This document shows, in pieces, positions 6,579 through 8,649 of a stretch of DNA of 8,649 bases. Source of the stretch: Novosphingobium sp. Its GTDB lineage: Bacteria > Pseudomonadota > Alphaproteobacteria > Sphingomonadales > Sphingomonadaceae. The stretch covers positions 1-8,649 of the forward strand of contig VFKS01000507.1 in assembly GCA_009885425.1 (NCBI GenBank), read 5' to 3'. The notes beneath the pieces were generated by a model. It was not told where the DNA came from, ran no database searches, and was given only the letters and a program-made list of their open reading frames with translations. Positions within the stretch are counted from its first letter, which is position 1, and each line of letters opens with the position of its first letter. The position numbers were made by a program, and so were the translations under genes.

Positions 6579-7870
6579 GCCGCGCGCTCGGCCCTAACCA
6601 GTTGGACCGCGAGCCAGGCCGAATAGAGGCACATTACCGCGCCCAGCAGCAGTTGGTGGACTAGCGGAATTCCCAGCCATGACAGGCCGCCGGCGATAGC
6701 CGATCCCAACACCATCGCGCCCGAATTGACGATATTGTTGGCCGCGATCGTCCTTGATGTGTGCGACTTGTCCACAAATGTGGTCAGGAATGCATAGAGT
6801 GGGACCACGAACATTCCGCCTGCTGTCGCAATTCCCAGCAGGCTGAGCAGCAGCGGGATCGCCAGCGGCTGGGTAATAAAGGTGGCGGTGTCCATCAGTC
6901 CGTTGTGATGCGGCCATTGCATGCAGACGAACCAGAAGGCGAACACGAAGCCCATCATCACCAGCACCGAAACCGGGGAATAGCGCGCCGAAACCGTACC
7001 CTTTAGCAGCGCGTTGACCGAAACTGAGCCGAGCGCGATCCCGACCGAGAACATCACCAGAAACAGGCTGGCTACTTCCTTGCTGGCTGAGAGGACATTT
7101 TTGGCGAGCGGCGGGAACTGGATGAACAGCACCGCGCCGATCGTCCAGAAAAAGCTGATCGCCATGATCGCCAGAAACACCCGCCGATCACGCAAGGTAT
7201 CGCGGATCAAGCGGAGCGGCGCCATGATCGGGTGCAGGTCCAGCCGTTCGGGTGGATCGAGCGGCGGGGCAGGGGGAACATATCGCGATGCGCCATAGCC
7301 GACAAATGCGGTGATCAATACGGCTGCGGCGGACCATTCGACCGGGATCCATCCGGCGATGATCGTGCCCGCCAGAATGGCGACATAAGTCCCAGCCTCA
7401 ACCAGTCCGGTGCCGGCCAGCACTTCATCGGGGTGCAGATGCTGCGGCAGGATCGAATACTTGATCGGACCAAGGAAAGTTGAATGCGTCCCCATCCCGA
7501 ACAGCGCGGCGCACATCAGCGGGATCGCCACGGTGTGGATCATGATCCCTTTCCAGGCCATCAGCAGGCCCAGCGCGCCAACTGCCATGATCCCGATTTC
7601 GCAGGCTTTGACGATCCGGATGATCTTCGCCTTGTCACGCATATCGGCCAGTTGCCCCGCCAAGGCTGACAGGAACACGAACGGGATCAACACCAGCGCG
7701 GTCGCCAGCGCCGAAAACCAGGCTTCCTGTTGTTCGGAATTGTAGACGCCATAGACCACGAACAGGACCATCGCGTTCTTGAACAGGTTGTCATTGAAAG
7801 CATTGAGCAATTGGGTGACAAACAGCGGCACGAACCGGCGGCTGCGCATCAGGTGGGTCGATGTGGTCAT
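6566..7870 (-). CDS. MFS transporter, LplT-like (putative lysophospholipid transporter)
   Basis: The 434-residue inner-membrane protein contains about 12 hydrophobic segments and MFS features, including a motif A-like loop GQLADMRDKAK (72-82). Several segments match my memory of the LplT family and of the transporter half of LplT-acyltransferase fusion proteins. They are FVTQLLNAFNDNLFKN (17-32), FLGPIKYSILPQHL (132-145), the region GTGLVEAGTYVAILAGTI (153-170) and SRTIAANNIVNS (372-383). LplT moves lysophospholipids inward for reacylation in E. coli; applying that role here is inference. No acyltransferase domain is fused to it and none lies nearby. I chose the ATG at 7870. The frame extends five codons to a TTG at 7885, and neither start has a strong ribosome binding site. 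A weak promoter candidate on the - strand is TTGTCC (7926-7931), a 16-base spacer and TAGGGT (7904-7909). The gene diverges from pgsA. Confidence 0.85.
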   Translation of the reverse strand: MTTSTHLMRSRRFVPLFVTQLLNAFNDNLFKNAMVLFVVYGVYNSEQQEAWFSALATALVLIPFVFLSALAGQLADMRDKAKIIRIVKACEIGIMAVGALGLLMAWKGIMIHTVAIPLMCAALFGMGTHSTFLGPIKYSILPQHLHPDEVLAGTGLVEAGTYVAILAGTIIAGWIPVEWSAAAVLITAFVGYGASRYVPPAPPLDPPERLDLHPIMAPLRLIRDTLRDRRVFLAIMAISFFWTIGAVLFIQFPPLAKNVLSASKEVASLFLVMFSVGIALGSVSVNALLKGTVSARYSPVSVLVMMGFVFAFWFVCMQWPHHNGLMDTATFITQPLAIPLLLSLLGIATAGGMFVVPLYAFLTTFVDKSHTSRTIAANNIVNSGAMVLGSAIAGGLSWLGIPLVHQLLLGAVMCLYSAWLAVQLVRAERAAQAI

Positions 7871-7976
7871 GAATGAACTTTGCAAAGCCCCAAGTTTCGC
7901 CGGACCCTAGCGGTTAGCCCATTGCGGACAAGCCCAAAGTCCCTCTTTTGCACGCCCCACTTCGCGGCTATCCGTT

Positions 7977-7988
7977 ACATCATGATGT
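7977..7988. repeat. 12-base perfect palindrome over the pgsA start codon
   Basis: ACATCATGATGT at 7977-7988 equals its own reverse complement. With one mismatched pair it extends to 18 bases (7974-7991). It covers both candidate pgsA start codons (7982 and 7985). It could be an operator or may simply follow from the ATGATG doublet. Confidence 0.4.
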
Positions 7989-8575
7989 CACTTCCCAACA
8001 TCCTGACCTTGTCGCGGATCGTGACGCTGCCGCTATTGGCGTTCCTGTTGTGGTGGCCGGATTGGCAGTGGGGCTATCTGATGGCCTTCGTGCTCTATGC
8101 GCTGATGGGTATTACCGACTATTTCGATGGCTACATCGCCCGATCATCCGGGGCGGTGTCCAAGCTGGGCCAGTTCCTCGATCCGATTGCCGACAAGATC
8201 ATGGTCGCCACAGTGATCCTGATTCTCGCCGCCCAAGGCGTGCTGCGCGGGCCCTATGTTGGCGATATGCACGTCATCGCCGGAGGGGTGATCCTGGTCC
8301 GCGAAATCGCCGTATCTGGTTTGCGCGAGTTTCTTGGCGGAATTCAGGTTTCGGTGCCGGTCAGCCGTCTCGCAAAGTGGAAGACCACCTTCCAGATGAT
8401 CTGCCTCGGCGCACTGATCCTTGGCAAGGCGCTGCCGTGGTGGAACATGGAACTGGACGGCGACACAATCAATGTCCCGCACACCGTCGGCCTTACCACG
8501 CTGTGGGCGGCGGCGGTGCTGACCGTGATCACCGGCTGGGATTATTTGCGGGTTGGTTTGAAACATATGGATTGA
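7982..8575 (+). CDS. pgsA: CDP-diacylglycerol--glycerol-3-phosphate 3-phosphatidyltransferase
   Basis: PgsA is an inner-membrane enzyme that joins CDP-diacylglycerol and sn-glycerol-3-phosphate to give phosphatidylglycerophosphate, the precursor of phosphatidylglycerol and cardiolipin. The 197-residue product starts MMSLPNILTLSRI, typical of the family. It contains the complete CDP-alcohol phosphotransferase signature DG-x2-AR-x8-G-x3-D-x3-D, with Asp49, Gly50, Ala53, Arg54, Gly63, Asp67 and Asp71. Several hydrophobic segments follow, as expected for this membrane fold. The frame is open back to a TTG at 7880, but family alignment favours the ATG at 7982 or the adjacent one at 7985. Neither has a clear ribosome binding site, so the mRNA may have a very short leader. 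No terminator is visible in the 74 bases after the stop. Confidence 0.95.
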   Translation: MMSLPNILTLSRIVTLPLLAFLLWWPDWQWGYLMAFVLYALMGITDYFDGYIARSSGAVSKLGQFLDPIADKIMVATVILILAAQGVLRGPYVGDMHVIAGGVILVREIAVSGLREFLGGIQVSVPVSRLAKWKTTFQMICLGALILGKALPWWNMELDGDTINVPHTVGLTTLWAAAVLTVITGWDYLRVGLKHMD

Positions 8576-8649
8576 GGTCGGTGCACGCCATGCATTTCGA
8601 TCTTTTCCGTTGATTTCGCGGCGCCAATCTGCGAGCCTCGGACTCACTC

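Noticed and set aside
7871..7885. Five-codon extension of the transporter from a TTG at 7885
   Set aside because: The ATG at 7870 is the more usual start codon and the extra residues add no family feature. Neither start has a strong ribosome binding site, so this stays uncertain.
7880..7981. 34-codon upstream extension of pgsA from a TTG
   Set aside because: The extra residues are not part of the PgsA family, and the extension would run across most of the divergent promoter region.
8144..8647. 167-codon open frame on the - strand over pgsA
   Set aside because: It is antisense to the CDP-alcohol phosphotransferase motif region of pgsA, and its His/Arg/Gln-rich product resembles no family.
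8576..8649. Possible tRNA or next gene start after pgsA
   Set aside because: I could not fold a tRNA cloverleaf on either strand, and the only ATG frame (from 8590) stops after eight codons. Nothing could be supported.

Overview
This is a compact, GC-rich chromosomal stretch with about nine genes. It most likely comes from an alphaproteobacterium of the order Sphingomonadales (Erythrobacter, Novosphingobium or Sphingomonas type). The placement is inferred from the gene order rpmF-plsX-fabH-ihfA-merR, the style of the proteins and the strong G/C preference at third codon positions. I see no rRNA, tRNA, CRISPR array, insertion sequence, phage gene or other sign of recent transfer.

Bases 57-3105, + strand, form one apparent operon: rpmF (ribosomal protein L32), plsX (phosphate acyltransferase), fabH (3-oxoacyl-ACP synthase III), ihfA (integration host factor alpha) and a short MerR-type regulator. 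plsX/fabH and ihfA/merR overlap by four bases (ATGA), which suggests translational coupling. A 116-base gap with a small hairpin separates fabH from ihfA. The operon ends in a clear intrinsic terminator at 3112-3134.

Bases 3138-6238 hold two convergent catabolic-type genes whose stop codons interlock. The + strand gene is an aldehyde dehydrogenase of the succinate-semialdehyde dehydrogenase-like group. The - strand gene is a thiamine-diphosphate enzyme of the acetolactate synthase/2-oxoacid decarboxylase superfamily. The aldehyde dehydrogenase start codon lies four bases after the terminator T-run, and its likely ribosome binding site is the 3' arm of the terminator hairpin. The thiamine-diphosphate gene has a plausible sigma-70 promoter.

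Bases 6239-6578 hold an intergenic region and a probable 63-residue membrane-anchored protein of unknown function. Its end overlaps the end of the next gene. Bases 6566-7870 (- strand) encode an MFS transporter resembling the lysophospholipid transporter LplT. Divergent from it, pgsA (phosphatidylglycerophosphate synthase) occupies 7982-8575. The last 74 bases show no feature.

The common theme is membrane lipid supply: fabH starts fatty acid chains, plsX feeds acyl groups into phosphatidic acid, pgsA makes the phosphatidylglycerol precursor, and the LplT-like carrier may move lysolipids. I found no convincing new multi-gene system. The points most worth a second look are the terminator/ribosome-binding-site overlap before the aldehyde dehydrogenase, the uncharacterised 63-residue protein, the unassigned thiamine-diphosphate enzyme with its convergent dehydrogenase, and the LplT-like carrier with no acyltransferase domain.
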